The notes: generated from the letters alone by a model not told the origin. A stretch of 11,581 nucleotides of DNA from Bacteroidota bacterium (GCA_021796055.1 JAJYOS010000106.1:1-11581), one strand, 5' to 3'. Positions 1 through 7,334 are shown, counted from the first letter of the stretch. Numbers and translations: made by a program.

Positions 1-927
1 CGCCTCCGGCAAATCAGAGCTGGCATTAATGAGCAGGTCGGAATAGAGAATTCGCACTTCCTGAACATGTGCGCCACCGGTAAACCTCCGGAGGTATTCC
101 GAGAAAACAGCTCTGGCACTGTCCGGCTGCCGGATGGCAATGTATGCTCTTCCCTGGTAATACAACGCCGGCTCCACGATCCGGTCGTCGGATGTCCCTG
201 CAATAGCGTTCGCGAACCTGCCGACTGCATCATTATAATGCCCCATGAAGAAATCGCATTCCGCTATCTTCTCTGTTGCGTCGGGTTTGAGCTTCGTGTC
301 CGGGAATGACCGGAGGAGTGACTGGAAAGCCTGCTTGCTTCTCGCAAAATCGGACAGCTTTCCGTACGACCATGCGGTTCCATACATCGCGTAGTCAGAG
401 AATTGTGAGTGGGGATACCCTTCATAAGTCAGATCAAAGTACTTGATTGCGTTGTTGTAGTCCCCTCTCGCCACGAAGAGCTGAGCCAATTTGTACGAGG
501 CTTCTCCTTTTATCTCGTCACTGCTGGAATTCGAAAGAACACTCTTAAGGAGCTTCTCCGCTCTGTCAAGCTTCTCGAGCTGCAGGTAGATTTCACCGGA
601 ACGGAGTTGAGACCGCATGAAATAATCAGATCCGGGATATTTCTCCATTACAATCTGGTAATAGCCAAGGGCACTGTCGTACATTCGTTCCTGCAGCAGA
701 CATTCGCCTGCAAGGAAGGTAATCTCGTCCCTTCGCTGGGAGGCGGGGTAGTTCTTCAAGAATGACTCAAACTGCTGAAGTGCGAGCGGGTATTGGCCGT
801 CGCGGTAAAGGCCGATCGCGAACGAGTAATCCTGCTGTTCTGCGACGGTTCCACCCGCGACCTGGCAGAAAGACGCGGCGGGTGCGAATAGAACCAGTAA
901 TATAAAGACTGCTCGGACGTTCCTCAT
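1..927 (-). CDS. Exported tetratricopeptide-repeat protein (YbgF/BamD-like), 3' end beyond window
   Basis: The frame is open from an ATG at 927 to the left edge, giving 309 codons without a stop, so the C-terminus is missing. The N-terminus (MRNVRAVFILLVLFAPAASFCQ) is a typical signal peptide with a basic start, a hydrophobic core and an AAS-FC/Q end. The residue before the Cys is Phe, so it is not a standard lipobox. The rest is a chain of helical TPR-type units with recurring patterns such as ALGYYQIVMEKYPGS, AIKYFDLTYEGYPHS and SKQAFQSLLRSFPDT. These resemble the repeats of Tol-Pal YbgF and BamD-type envelope proteins. Such proteins act as periplasmic or outer-membrane scaffolds; this role is inferred from the fold only. 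No strong Shine-Dalgarno site precedes the ATG. It is divergent from the debranching-like gene with 107 bp between the starts. The family is clear but the specific function is unknown. Confidence 0.85.
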   Translation of the reverse strand, partial: MRNVRAVFILLVLFAPAASFCQVAGGTVAEQQDYSFAIGLYRDGQYPLALQQFESFLKNYPASQRRDEITFLAGECLLQERMYDSALGYYQIVMEKYPGSDYFMRSQLRSGEIYLQLEKLDRAEKLLKSVLSNSSSDEIKGEASYKLAQLFVARGDYNNAIKYFDLTYEGYPHSQFSDYAMYGTAWSYGKLSDFARSKQAFQSLLRSFPDTKLKPDATEKIAECDFFMGHYNDAVGRFANAIAGTSDDRIVEPALYYQGRAYIAIRQPDSARAVFSEYLRRFTGGAHVQEVRILYSDLLINASSDLPEA

Positions 928-1034
928 CTGACAGGAATTTAAAGTCTGACAATAAGTTAATCAAGTTCACTTCCAATCTTACTTGAAGCACGCCCCAGTT
1001 TCCACTTGATAAGACTTTGTTTATATTATCAGGG
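928..1034. promoter_or_regulatory. Divergent intergenic region with an imperfect dyad (1005-1012 / 1026-1033)
   Basis: This 107-bp gap separates two divergent starts and must hold promoters for one or both genes. Directly upstream of the debranching-like ATG lies an inverted repeat, CTTGATAA at 1005-1012 and TTATCAGG at 1026-1033. It matches at 7 of 8 positions, and the half-sites are 21 bp centre to centre, about two helical turns. That spacing would suit a dimeric regulator, or the arms could fold over the ribosome-binding region. The inner part is AT-rich (TATATT at 1022-1027). I could not define a convincing -35/-10 pair for either direction. Confidence 0.3.
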
Positions 1035-2864
1035 ATGATCACCTACACTCAAAAGCAACTGCGTGACTTTTTTATTGCTGCCTCAAAAGAGTGGCTGTTG
1101 ACGGATGGTGACGGTGGTTACGCCTGCAGTACGATATCTTTCCTCAACACGCGCCGTCAGCACTCGCTGCTCACGACGTCGACGAGTCCGCCGCTCAAGC
1201 GGTTCACGCTGCTCAACAAGGTGGATGAGGAAGTGTTAATCGAGGGAAAATCTTACATGCTCGCAACGAATCAATATCCCGGCACGGTTTTCCCTGAAGG
1301 CTACAAGCTCCAGTCGAGATTCGTTTTCGACCACTTCCCGCAGGTCACGTTCGACCTTGACGGCCACCAGCTCACCAAGAAGGTGCTGATGCCCAAGGGA
1401 GCCGGTACAATCTATTTGCATTACGATAACGATTCAAAAAAGACGATGACAATACGCCTCCTTCCATTGATCAGTTTCAGGTGGAAGGATTCTCTCAGAA
1501 AGGCCGGTGACGGTTTTCTGGTCGACGAGCTTCCCGACGGCGTCCGGATTATCTCTGAAATGAACCTTCCCCGGCTTTACCTTAAACTTTCGCGGATCTA
1601 CGCAACGAGTCCAGAATCTTACTGGTATTACGATTTCATATACTCTCACGACTCCTCGGTTTACTAGGAAGACCGGGAGGATCTTTTCAACATTGGATTC
1701 TGGGAAACTGAGCTTGAACCCGGCAAGGGCCTGACGTTGGCGGCATCTACGCGCGACCTTGCCGAATTCGATTACAATGAAATCGAAGCTCGTCATATCG
1801 AGTCGGTAGAGAACACGCGGAAAGCGTCCGGACTTCCCAAAAGGTATGTGCATTTGGCGGACTCGGCATCGAACCATCTTTCGAGAAGTCGCGTAATAAG
1901 AGGGCTGGCGATCATCAATGGGTTTCCATACGGCGGCGTGTCCGTGAGGGAGTCTCTGCTTTCCCTGGAAGGAATTTCCTGTGTTTCCGGCAAGGAACAT
2001 TTTGAGCATGAATTCTTTAATGACCTCGTGACAAACGAGGTCGGAGGGATGCTGCCGTCAACGATGGACGAGATGACCACCAAAGTCAATTACGACGACC
2101 CAAGGATTCCCCTGTACCTCGCTGTGGCTTTGAAAAGGCATGTTGATAAAGAAGGAAACGCGGATTGGCTAAGACGTTATCTCCCCATAATGGAGAACGC
2201 CGTCGAGACAATTCTCCAGGTTAATCTTGGGGCAGCAAGGATCAAGGAATCAGGACTGATCGATATGTCCGGTGGGAAGTCGAACGACCTTCAAACGACG
2301 GTTGAAAATGCTGTCGTTAACGCGCTCTGGTACAACCTCCTCAAGGTTGTCGATGAGGCAAAGTCTGAGGCCGAGCCATTATCGAGTTACGCCGAAGCCG
2401 CAGCGGAGATCGAGCGCGGGTATTTCGAACATTTCTTTTCCGCCGACGGTACTTACAAAGGCCTGGAGAGAGGCGGTGAACTTGTGTCGGATATGGCATT
2501 GCCGCTCGTAATTCCGTTCTCGCCTCTGAACGCCCGACAGCGCGAAGAAATTTTCAAGAGTCTCGTGACGCAGTTTCTCGATTCATATGGAAAGCCCCAT
2601 CCGCATTCTGTTCCGGCTCATGCATGCAACCTCATGGCGATTTACCTGGCCGAGGCGGGAGCTATGCTGGAAAGCCACAGGGATGAAACGTCGAAACTGG
2701 GAGAGCTGCTGACGGAGCTTTTCACGCTCCACGATTTTACCAACTGCCTGAACGGCCTGCCACGATGCACTCTCGATCCGACAGAAAGCAACCCTCAGGA
2801 CTTGTCCTCATCCGTCGTGACGGCTGAAGCTATCCGGGTAATAAAGAAGTTGAAATTCAGGTAA
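1035..2864 (+). pseudogene. Glycogen debranching enzyme-like protein (GDE_N plus six-hairpin domain) interrupted by in-frame TAG
   Basis: Two open stretches (1035-1664 and 1668-2861) lie in the same frame, separated only by TAG at 1665-1667. Together they span 609 codons, with the stop at codon 211. The N-terminal part matches the bacterial debranching N-terminal domain: EWLLTDGDGGYA at residues 19-30, NTRRQHSLL from residue 38, then NQYPGTVFPEGY. Just after the TAG, EDLFNIGF continues the family's usual ED-L-F block, so homology runs across the stop. The C-terminal part has the (alpha/alpha)6 landmark NALWYN at residues 428-433. The block normally reading like G-[YF]-x-W-F-x-D-W-G-R-D is here GFPYGGVSVRE (296-306). 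The usual TWMDA, RPNQ and LLTPxGLRTL blocks are absent or unrecognisable. Known family members hydrolyse alpha-1,6 branches of glycogen; this one probably cannot. The start is ATG 1035, although an in-frame TTG at 1017 is possible. Alternatives are sequencing error, readthrough or a pseudoenzyme. The 1035-1664 piece could still make a truncated protein. Confidence 0.7.
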
Positions 2865-2868
2865 GCGG

Positions 2869-2904
2869 GCGGCAACACCTCTTATGTACATTGGGAGTTG
2901 CCGC
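2869..2904. terminator. Hairpin between convergent genes, possible bidirectional terminator
   Basis: GCGGCAAC (2869-2876) and GTTGCCGC (2897-2904) form a perfect 8-bp stem around a 20-nt loop. The hairpin lies between the stop of the debranching-like gene and the stop of groES, which converge here. Neither side has a U-tract, so intrinsic termination is only a weak proposal. Confidence 0.35.
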
Positions 2905-2922
2905 ACGCCCGGGGTAAACCGC

Positions 2923-3198
2923 TCAGTTCTTGAAGACAGCCAGGATGTCGGTGCGTTGGACTATGCGGAAGTCCTTTCCATCCATTTGGATCTCCTCGCC
3001 GCCGTATTTGGCGAAGAGGATTTTGTCTCCGACTTTCACCTTCGACTGAAGATCCTCGTCGGTCCCCACGGCTACAACCATTCCCGTACGCGGTTTCTCC
3101 TTTGCGGTGTCGGGAATGATCAGGCCGGATGCCGTTCGCTCTTCCTTTTCGTCTTCGAATTCTACGAGGACTCTGTCGTCCAGTGGTTGAATCTTCAT
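2923..3198 (-). CDS. groES: Co-chaperonin GroES (Hsp10)
   Basis: The 91-residue product starts MKIQPLDDRVLVEFEDE, the standard GroES N-terminus. It carries the mobile loop EERTASGLIIPDTAKEKP, which contacts GroEL, followed by the GMVVAVG and VGDKILFAKYGGEE blocks and a C-terminal ILAVFKN. Length and motifs are complete for the family. The ATG at 3198 is chosen because GGAG lies five bases upstream (3204-3207) and because an upstream in-frame ATG (3231) would overlap the glutaredoxin gene and add an atypical 11-residue extension. GroES caps GroEL in the cytoplasm during ATP-driven folding. It is the last gene of a minus-strand operon, 16 bp after the glutaredoxin stop. The usual partner groEL is not adjacent: downstream is a convergent gene. 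It is therefore either a second groES copy or the sole groES separated from groEL. Confidence 0.96.
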   Translation of the reverse strand: MKIQPLDDRVLVEFEDEKEERTASGLIIPDTAKEKPRTGMVVAVGTDEDLQSKVKVGDKILFAKYGGEEIQMDGKDFRIVQRTDILAVFKN

Positions 3199-3214
3199 TT
3201 GTTCTCCGTCTTTG

Positions 3215-3466
3215 TTAGTCTTTAATGCCAAGTAGTTGATCTATTTGTGGTCTGTCAAATCCGACGATAGGTCTGTTGTTGATAAGGATAACGGGAACGC
3301 CCATTTGCCCTGTCCTTCTCAACATATCCTGCGCAGCCCGCTGATCGCGTGAAACGTCGACTTCAGTGTATCTGACTCTCTTGTCGTTAAAATATTGCTT
3401 TGCCTTCCTGCAGAAACTGCACGTTGGTGTCGTGAAAATGATAACCTTTGGTTGAGGAGTAAGCAT
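3215..3466 (-). CDS. Glutaredoxin-family thiol-disulfide protein
   Basis: This is a compact 83-residue thioredoxin fold. A beta strand (VIIFTTPTC) leads into the dithiol active site CSFC (Cys16, Cys19). The cis-proline loop GVPV (Pro58) and the glutathione-side motif IVGFDRPQIDQLL (68 onward) follow, an arrangement seen in NrdH/GrxC-like and YruB-type small glutaredoxins. It should reduce disulfides or mixed glutathione/bacillithiol-type adducts in the cytoplasm; the actual thiol donor is not visible. ATG 3466 is preferred over ATG 3472 because AAGGA sits five bases upstream of it, whereas it directly abuts the earlier ATG. The gene lies 12 bp after the OsmC-like gene and 16 bp before groES, so the three are probably co-transcribed. 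Pairing with OsmC suggests peroxide or electrophile defence. Confidence 0.93.
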   Translation of the reverse strand: MLTPQPKVIIFTTPTCSFCRKAKQYFNDKRVRYTEVDVSRDQRAAQDMLRRTGQMGVPVILINNRPIVGFDRPQIDQLLGIKD

Positions 3467-3478
3467 CTCCATCCTTTC

Positions 3479-3934
3479 TCATGTTGAAGGTTTGACGGTA
3501 TGAAATTCGTCCGGGGGAAGAACGACGTATGAATTGGTAATCTCGACTGAATTTTTCAGCATCGCGCTGACGGGACAATATTTATTCTGCGACAGGTCTA
3601 TGGCACGCTCGAGGTCATTAGCCGGAAGATCCACGCCGTAGAAGACATATTCGATATGGATTTTCGTATAGACCTGCGGGTGCTCTTCCGCGACCTGGGC
3701 CTTGAGCCGGACCTCGAAGCCGCCAAGTTTCACACGTTTCTTCTGGAGTATCGAAACGACATCGCTTCCCGTGCAGGCGCCGAGTGAAATAAGGATCAGT
3801 TCCTTCGGCCTGATGGCCGCGCTGCTCCCGCCAAATTCAGGCGGGCCGTCGACTGTGACCCAGTGGCCGGACTCCGTCAGTCCGGCAAACGTCATTCCCC
3901 TGACTTGTCTTACTAAAGCCGATCTTTCTGCCAT
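3479..3934 (-). CDS. OsmC/Ohr-family peroxidase-like protein
   Basis: The 151-residue protein has the OsmC/Ohr layout. The first reactive cysteine is in LGACTGSDVVSIL (Cys54), and the second is in KYCPVSAML (Cys120) in the C-terminal half, preceded by the PKELILISLGAC helix. Family members reduce organic hydroperoxides with these two cysteines. This sequence looks closer to the general OsmC/YhfA-like branch than to Ohr, so its substrate is uncertain. It has no signal peptide, so it should be cytoplasmic. ATG 3934 is chosen because GGAG lies five bases upstream; an ATG at 3949 in the same frame lacks such a site. It is the first gene of the operon with glutaredoxin and groES, and the promoter should lie between 3935 and the tRNA at 4084. 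I see no clear promoter boxes there for the minus strand. Confidence 0.93.
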   Translation of the reverse strand: MAERSALVRQVRGMTFAGLTESGHWVTVDGPPEFGGSSAAIRPKELILISLGACTGSDVVSILQKKRVKLGGFEVRLKAQVAEEHPQVYTKIHIEYVFYGVDLPANDLERAIDLSQNKYCPVSAMLKNSVEITNSYVVLPPDEFHTVKPST

Positions 3935-4046
3935 GATATCTCCATTCATATTTTTTGATGCAGGAAATCGAGCCGGGTTTCAGGTTTTCGACCGGGAGAT
4001 GGAAAGACACGTTCAAACCTGGAACGAAGCGATCCGAATTCCATCT

Positions 4047-4077
4047 TTGAAAATCGTTCTGCAAATGCTAATTTAAT
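4047..4077 (+). promoter_or_regulatory. Possible sigma70-type promoter for tRNA-Arg
   Basis: TTGAAA (4047-4052) and TTTAAT (4072-4077) resemble -35 and -10 boxes, with one mismatch each to TTGACA and TATAAT. The 19-bp spacer is longer than ideal, and the -10 ends only six bases before the mature tRNA, leaving almost no leader. It is the only reasonable candidate upstream of the tRNA, but it is weak. Confidence 0.25.
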
Positions 4078-4083
4078 CATGCC

Positions 4084-4157
4084 GCGCCTGTAGCTCAATT
4101 GGATAGAGCATCAGACTACGGATCTGAGGGTTGGGGGTTCGAATCCCTCCAGGCGCA
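4084..4157 (+). tRNA. tRNA-Arg (anticodon ACG)
   Basis: The cloverleaf is complete. The acceptor arm GCGCCTG (4084-4090) pairs with CAGGCGC (4150-4156), and the discriminator is A at 4157. The D-arm region reads TAGCTCAATTGGATAGAGCA. The anticodon stem TCAGA/TCTGA encloses the loop CTACGGA with ACG at 4118-4120. The T-arm contains GGTTCGAATCC. The following bases are CGA, so the 3' CCA is not encoded and must be added after transcription. ACG normally becomes ICG by TadA editing and reads CGU/CGC/CGA arginine codons. The tRNA sits alone, divergent from the OsmC operon. Confidence 0.98.
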
Positions 4158-4182
4158 CGAAATTCGAGGATTTCTTGGGGAC

Positions 4183-4200
4183 TGTCACCGAAGTGTCACC
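4183..4200 (+). repeat. Tandem TGTCACC motif just downstream of tRNA-Arg
   Basis: TGTCACC occurs at 4183-4189 and again at 4194-4200, an 11-bp period, preceded by TTGGGGAC. The repeat is exact and directly visible. The GGGGACTGTCACC-like string resembles boilerplate I associate with dispersed repetitive elements in some genomes, but a single copy in this window cannot prove that. Confidence 0.4.
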
Positions 4201-4807
4201 ACTGTTTTCCTGATTCCCCCCTCTTTCTGCACGGTATCATGGCACAGCACCCGCCGGACATTTGTTGTCCACACTGCCCGGCCGATAACCGACCAACTCC
4301 AGATTGATGTAACAATAGTAAGTTAGCGATCTACACAGGTACTGGCAAACTGCCGGCCTCTGTTTCCCTAGAAACGCATTGAATGGAGTGAATTTCGACT
4401 CGGCTTCCCGGGCTTTCCATCGACTATCCACGTTTTTAACAGACCCGCGCAAAAAAATAATTGAGGTTTATCCGTCGTGATGTTGGTCCCCGGTTGGTGG
4501 ATTACTTCCACCAGAGGTTGTCTTTTGGTCACCAGAAGCTTCGCTTCTCGCATACTCCGCTCGGCGTATAATCGTGAGATTACTCTTCTTTGCCCTGATC
4601 CCGTGTTACCCTGATTTCCGTGACATTAGACAATCCCCCACGAAACTGCAATTCAATGCCGGTGCATGTCTGCCAATTGTCGGTCGATAAAATCTGCATA
4701 AGCTGCCGAATCAATTGAAGACGTCGAGAATACCGAGCCCGCCGAGATGCCTGATGGTCGACAAGTCACCGCCTCCGCCGACGACAGCGCCCTTCCTGAC
4801 GTAATCA

Positions 4808-4829
4808 GTGTTACGGGTTACCGTCACAC
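4808..4829 (-). terminator. Hairpin downstream of the mannoside operon, possible terminator
   Basis: GTGT-T-ACGG and CCGT-C-ACAC pair as an 8-bp stem with one central mismatch and a 4-nt loop. It begins about 28 bases beyond the GH2 stop on the minus strand. No U-tract follows, so it would be a weak or factor-assisted terminator. Confidence 0.3.
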
Positions 4830-4857
4830 GCGGGCGTGAAAGACATCTTACAGGGGA

Positions 4858-7311
4858 TCATAGCGAAGCCAGAAGCGGAAACTTCGGTTGAAATCCTTCG
4901 GGAATGCTGCGGCCTGAATAACGAATACTCTTCTCCGTTCCCGGCAGAAGCGTGAAGAAATTATCAGAAAGCTCGCCCAGCCCTTCATCCAGCGGCATGA
5001 ACACTCCCTGCATAAATACATCAGACTTCACAGTGATCACTTTTGTCTCGCCTTCTTCGCCTACTCCGATGCTAACATTTGGTTTTTCAAACGCAAAATC
5101 CATCCATGGTACAAGAATCCGCTGGTCCTGATCGATAATCCTGCCGGTCTCAGATTCCCTAAAGAGGACATTGATGAATGTATCTGACTTTCGCAGACCG
5201 GACAAAGGTATTGAAAGCCCCTTCATTGCAGAGTCTCCGCTCAATCGCAGACTCTTCCTGAAGGATTCACTTTTGTTTCCCCTCAGGTCAGACACCACGA
5301 TTTCCAAATCACCGTCGATTCGCTTTGCATGGTCGTTCACTAGAAACACCCGTGCACGATCGGTCTCATCGGTGATTATTACTTTTACCGGATTGAAGAA
5401 TTTCTTTGCCCAATAGAAGAGCGCTTTCGGATGTTTTCCGTAATCCACGGCCGACCAGCTGGAGACTGGCCAGCAATCGTTAAGTTGCCAGAAAATTGTG
5501 CCCGCAGTTGCCCACTTCCGAGATCTCCAATGGTCCACCCCTGTCTTGATCGCCTTTGCCTGGACCAGCTGCATCTGGAGGACGATATCTTCAAAGTTCC
5601 GTGCGATCTTCACTTCGCCGGACAGGAATCTGAACAGGCGTTCCGTGCCTTCGACCTGCTTGTTGTGCGCTCTCATTACTTCACTTTGCATGTCGCGGTC
5701 CGTCGGCTTCGTGAAGTCCCTTATCGCAGACAGCGATGGAGGGGCCTGGAATCCAAACTCAGACACAAACCCGGCAGAATTCTTCAGGTACTCCGCGGGT
5801 GACCTGAATGAGCTCCACACCTCCCACTGATGGTGATCTCCCTCGGACTGGCTGTTGGGCTCACTGCCCCCGAACGGGGAAGAGCGCCAATAAGGAACCT
5901 CAGGAGCTATCTTCGCGACGACAGCACGAAGTTGCTTCCCGAACAGGGAAGCGCCAGGCATTTCGTCGACCGGCCTTCCGGTTTTTGACTTCCAAATCCA
6001 CTCGGATTCGTTATTTCCGCAGAAAACCGCCACGCACGGGTGGTTTGAAATCCGGGAGACATTTTTCATCGCCTCATCCCGGACCTCGTCAAGAAACTCT
6101 CTGTATTCCGGATACGAGGCGCAGGCAAACATAAAATCCTGCCACACTAAAATTCCGTTTTCGTCACATGCGCGATAGAACTCTTCATCTTCATAAATAC
6201 CGCCGCCCCACACGCGGAGCATGTTCATGTTCGCTTCACGCGCCGCTATGACGAGCTCGCGGTAGTCTGATCCCCACACACGAGGAAGAAAACTGTCCGC
6301 CGGGATCCAGTTTGCACCCTTCGCGAAAATCTTCCGCCCGTTCAGCTCAAAGATGAAACTCTCCCCGGTTTTGTCGCGGTTGCGCAAAATCCTGATCTCC
6401 CGGAACCCGGTCCTAAATTCTCGCGCCGACAGGGTTGAATTCTGTTCGTCAAGGACTTCCACCCTGACATCATAGAGCCTCGGATCGCCGTAATCATGAG
6501 TCCACCACGGCACAGCGCCCGACAATCGAAGCTCCCGCTTTGTAATCTTTGCAGCGGGGAAGATAAACTCCCAGCGAGTTTCTCCGCCACCGATCGAAAT
6601 CCGGACACGTTTTCCCCGGAGGCTCCCGGAAACGGCGTCGAACTTCCCCGTAAAGAGCGCTTTCACTCCGCCCTTCGTTACTGCCGCAGTGGATAGGTGG
6701 ATATCGGCCACGATGATATGTCTTACGAATTCAATTCGAACGCTCCGCCAGATCCCGCTCGCGGCGAGTCTCGGTCCCCAATCCCAGCCGAATGAATACT
6801 GAGCTTTTCTAATGTGAACTCTGTAACTATCGAGTTCGGCAAATATTCTTCCATGTTTCTTTTCTCTGGCTATTGCAAAGGCTCTTGGAGAACGAAGGAC
6901 AACACGAATCAGGTTTTTCCCGGGTTTCGCGAAACGCTCAATCCTCACGCTGTGACTCACGAACATGTTCTGGGTGTGAAGTATTTTCCTGTTGTTCAGG
7001 AAGACATCCGCTACCGTGTCGATTCCCTCGAACACCAGGAAGATCGCCGGGGAAGTTATTTGTTCATCACTCAGCTCAAATTCCCTCGAGTATTCCCAAT
7101 CAAGGTCTTCCACCCATTGAACACTCGATTCATTATTGCGGTAAAAAGGATCAGGCAATGCTCCGGCCGACATGAGGGCGGTGTGCACTGTACCGGGGAC
7201 AACGCCGATGAATCCCGAAGCAGACGTGTTGACCGACTCCGGTAATTTCCCGAGCGCTCTGACCTGCCAATCCCCATTCAGACTGACTGTGTGATTCGGT
7301 TCTTTAGTCAT
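4858..7311 (-). CDS. GH2 beta-mannosidase
   Basis: This 817-residue enzyme has the full GH2 beta-mannosidase plan. The N-terminal sugar-binding domain starts with LNGDW and VPGTVHTAL (residues 38-46), followed by YRNNESSVQWVEDLDWEY. QYSFGWDWGPRLAASGIWR spans about 171-189. The barrel carries KGANWIPADSF and NMLRVWGGGIYE, then WQDFMFACASYP. The acid/base motif is GNNE (Glu435) and the nucleophile motif is FVSEFGF (Glu518), then IFWQLNDCWPV. Beta-mannosidases (EC 3.2.1.25) release mannose from non-reducing ends of beta-mannosides. There is no signal peptide, so it should act in the cytoplasm. It starts 23 bp after the GH130 stop and is the last gene of the operon. The only strong Shine-Dalgarno (AAGGAG, 7331-7336) lies 19 bases from the ATG, unusually far, which suggests coupling or weak initiation. 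The usual alternative reading, beta-galactosidase, is unlikely given FGWDWGP and DFMFACA. Confidence 0.95.
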   Translation of the reverse strand: MTKEPNHTVSLNGDWQVRALGKLPESVNTSASGFIGVVPGTVHTALMSAGALPDPFYRNNESSVQWVEDLDWEYSREFELSDEQITSPAIFLVFEGIDTVADVFLNNRKILHTQNMFVSHSVRIERFAKPGKNLIRVVLRSPRAFAIAREKKHGRIFAELDSYRVHIRKAQYSFGWDWGPRLAASGIWRSVRIEFVRHIIVADIHLSTAAVTKGGVKALFTGKFDAVSGSLRGKRVRISIGGGETRWEFIFPAAKITKRELRLSGAVPWWTHDYGDPRLYDVRVEVLDEQNSTLSAREFRTGFREIRILRNRDKTGESFIFELNGRKIFAKGANWIPADSFLPRVWGSDYRELVIAAREANMNMLRVWGGGIYEDEEFYRACDENGILVWQDFMFACASYPEYREFLDEVRDEAMKNVSRISNHPCVAVFCGNNESEWIWKSKTGRPVDEMPGASLFGKQLRAVVAKIAPEVPYWRSSPFGGSEPNSQSEGDHHQWEVWSSFRSPAEYLKNSAGFVSEFGFQAPPSLSAIRDFTKPTDRDMQSEVMRAHNKQVEGTERLFRFLSGEVKIARNFEDIVLQMQLVQAKAIKTGVDHWRSRKWATAGTIFWQLNDCWPVSSWSAVDYGKHPKALFYWAKKFFNPVKVIITDETDRARVFLVNDHAKRIDGDLEIVVSDLRGNKSESFRKSLRLSGDSAMKGLSIPLSGLRKSDTFINVLFRESETGRIIDQDQRILVPWMDFAFEKPNVSIGVGEEGETKVITVKSDVFMQGVFMPLDEGLGELSDNFFTLLPGTEKSIRYSGRSIPEGFQPKFPLLASL

Positions 7312-7334
7312 AACTGGAATTCTTTTATTTCTCC

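Larger units (their letters stand above)
4158..4857. other. Gene-free stretch after tRNA-Arg
   Basis: About 700 bp between the tRNA 3' end and the GH2 stop hold no frame with convincing coding character on either strand; the short open frames match no family I recognise. Several short inverted repeats are visible: GGACA/TGTCC at 4256-4270, TGGTGGA/TCCACCA (perfect 7-bp stem, 5-nt loop) at 4495-4513, and AGAAGC/GCTTCT at 4534-4548. A run of seven A residues lies at 4451-4457. The stretch could be a decayed insertion next to a tRNA, an unrecognised structured RNA, or plain spacer. I found no repeat of the tRNA 3' end that would mark an attachment site. Confidence 0.5.

Noticed and set aside
1434..2009. 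A 191-codon minus-strand frame crossing the TAG at 1665-1667, considered as the real gene in place of the interrupted debranching-like gene
   Set aside because: Its translation shows no family motifs, whereas both plus-strand pieces match debranching domains in order.
4099..4326. A plus-strand open frame starting inside the tRNA
   Set aside because: It overlaps most of a perfect tRNA-Arg cloverleaf and resembles no protein family.
4368..4553. A 61-codon minus-strand frame in the gene-free region
   Set aside because: No recognisable motif, no ribosome-binding site, and it crosses the local hairpins; an open frame this short is expected by chance.
4440..4580. CRISPR-like or long-repeat structure
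   Set aside because: Only isolated short hairpins are present; no repeated unit with regular spacers.
4084..4857. Integrated mobile element using tRNA-Arg as attachment site
   Set aside because: No integrase, transposase or second copy of the tRNA 3' end is visible in the window.
6814..7245. A 143-codon plus-strand frame
   Set aside because: It is antisense to the GH2 gene, whose motifs are continuous through this region.
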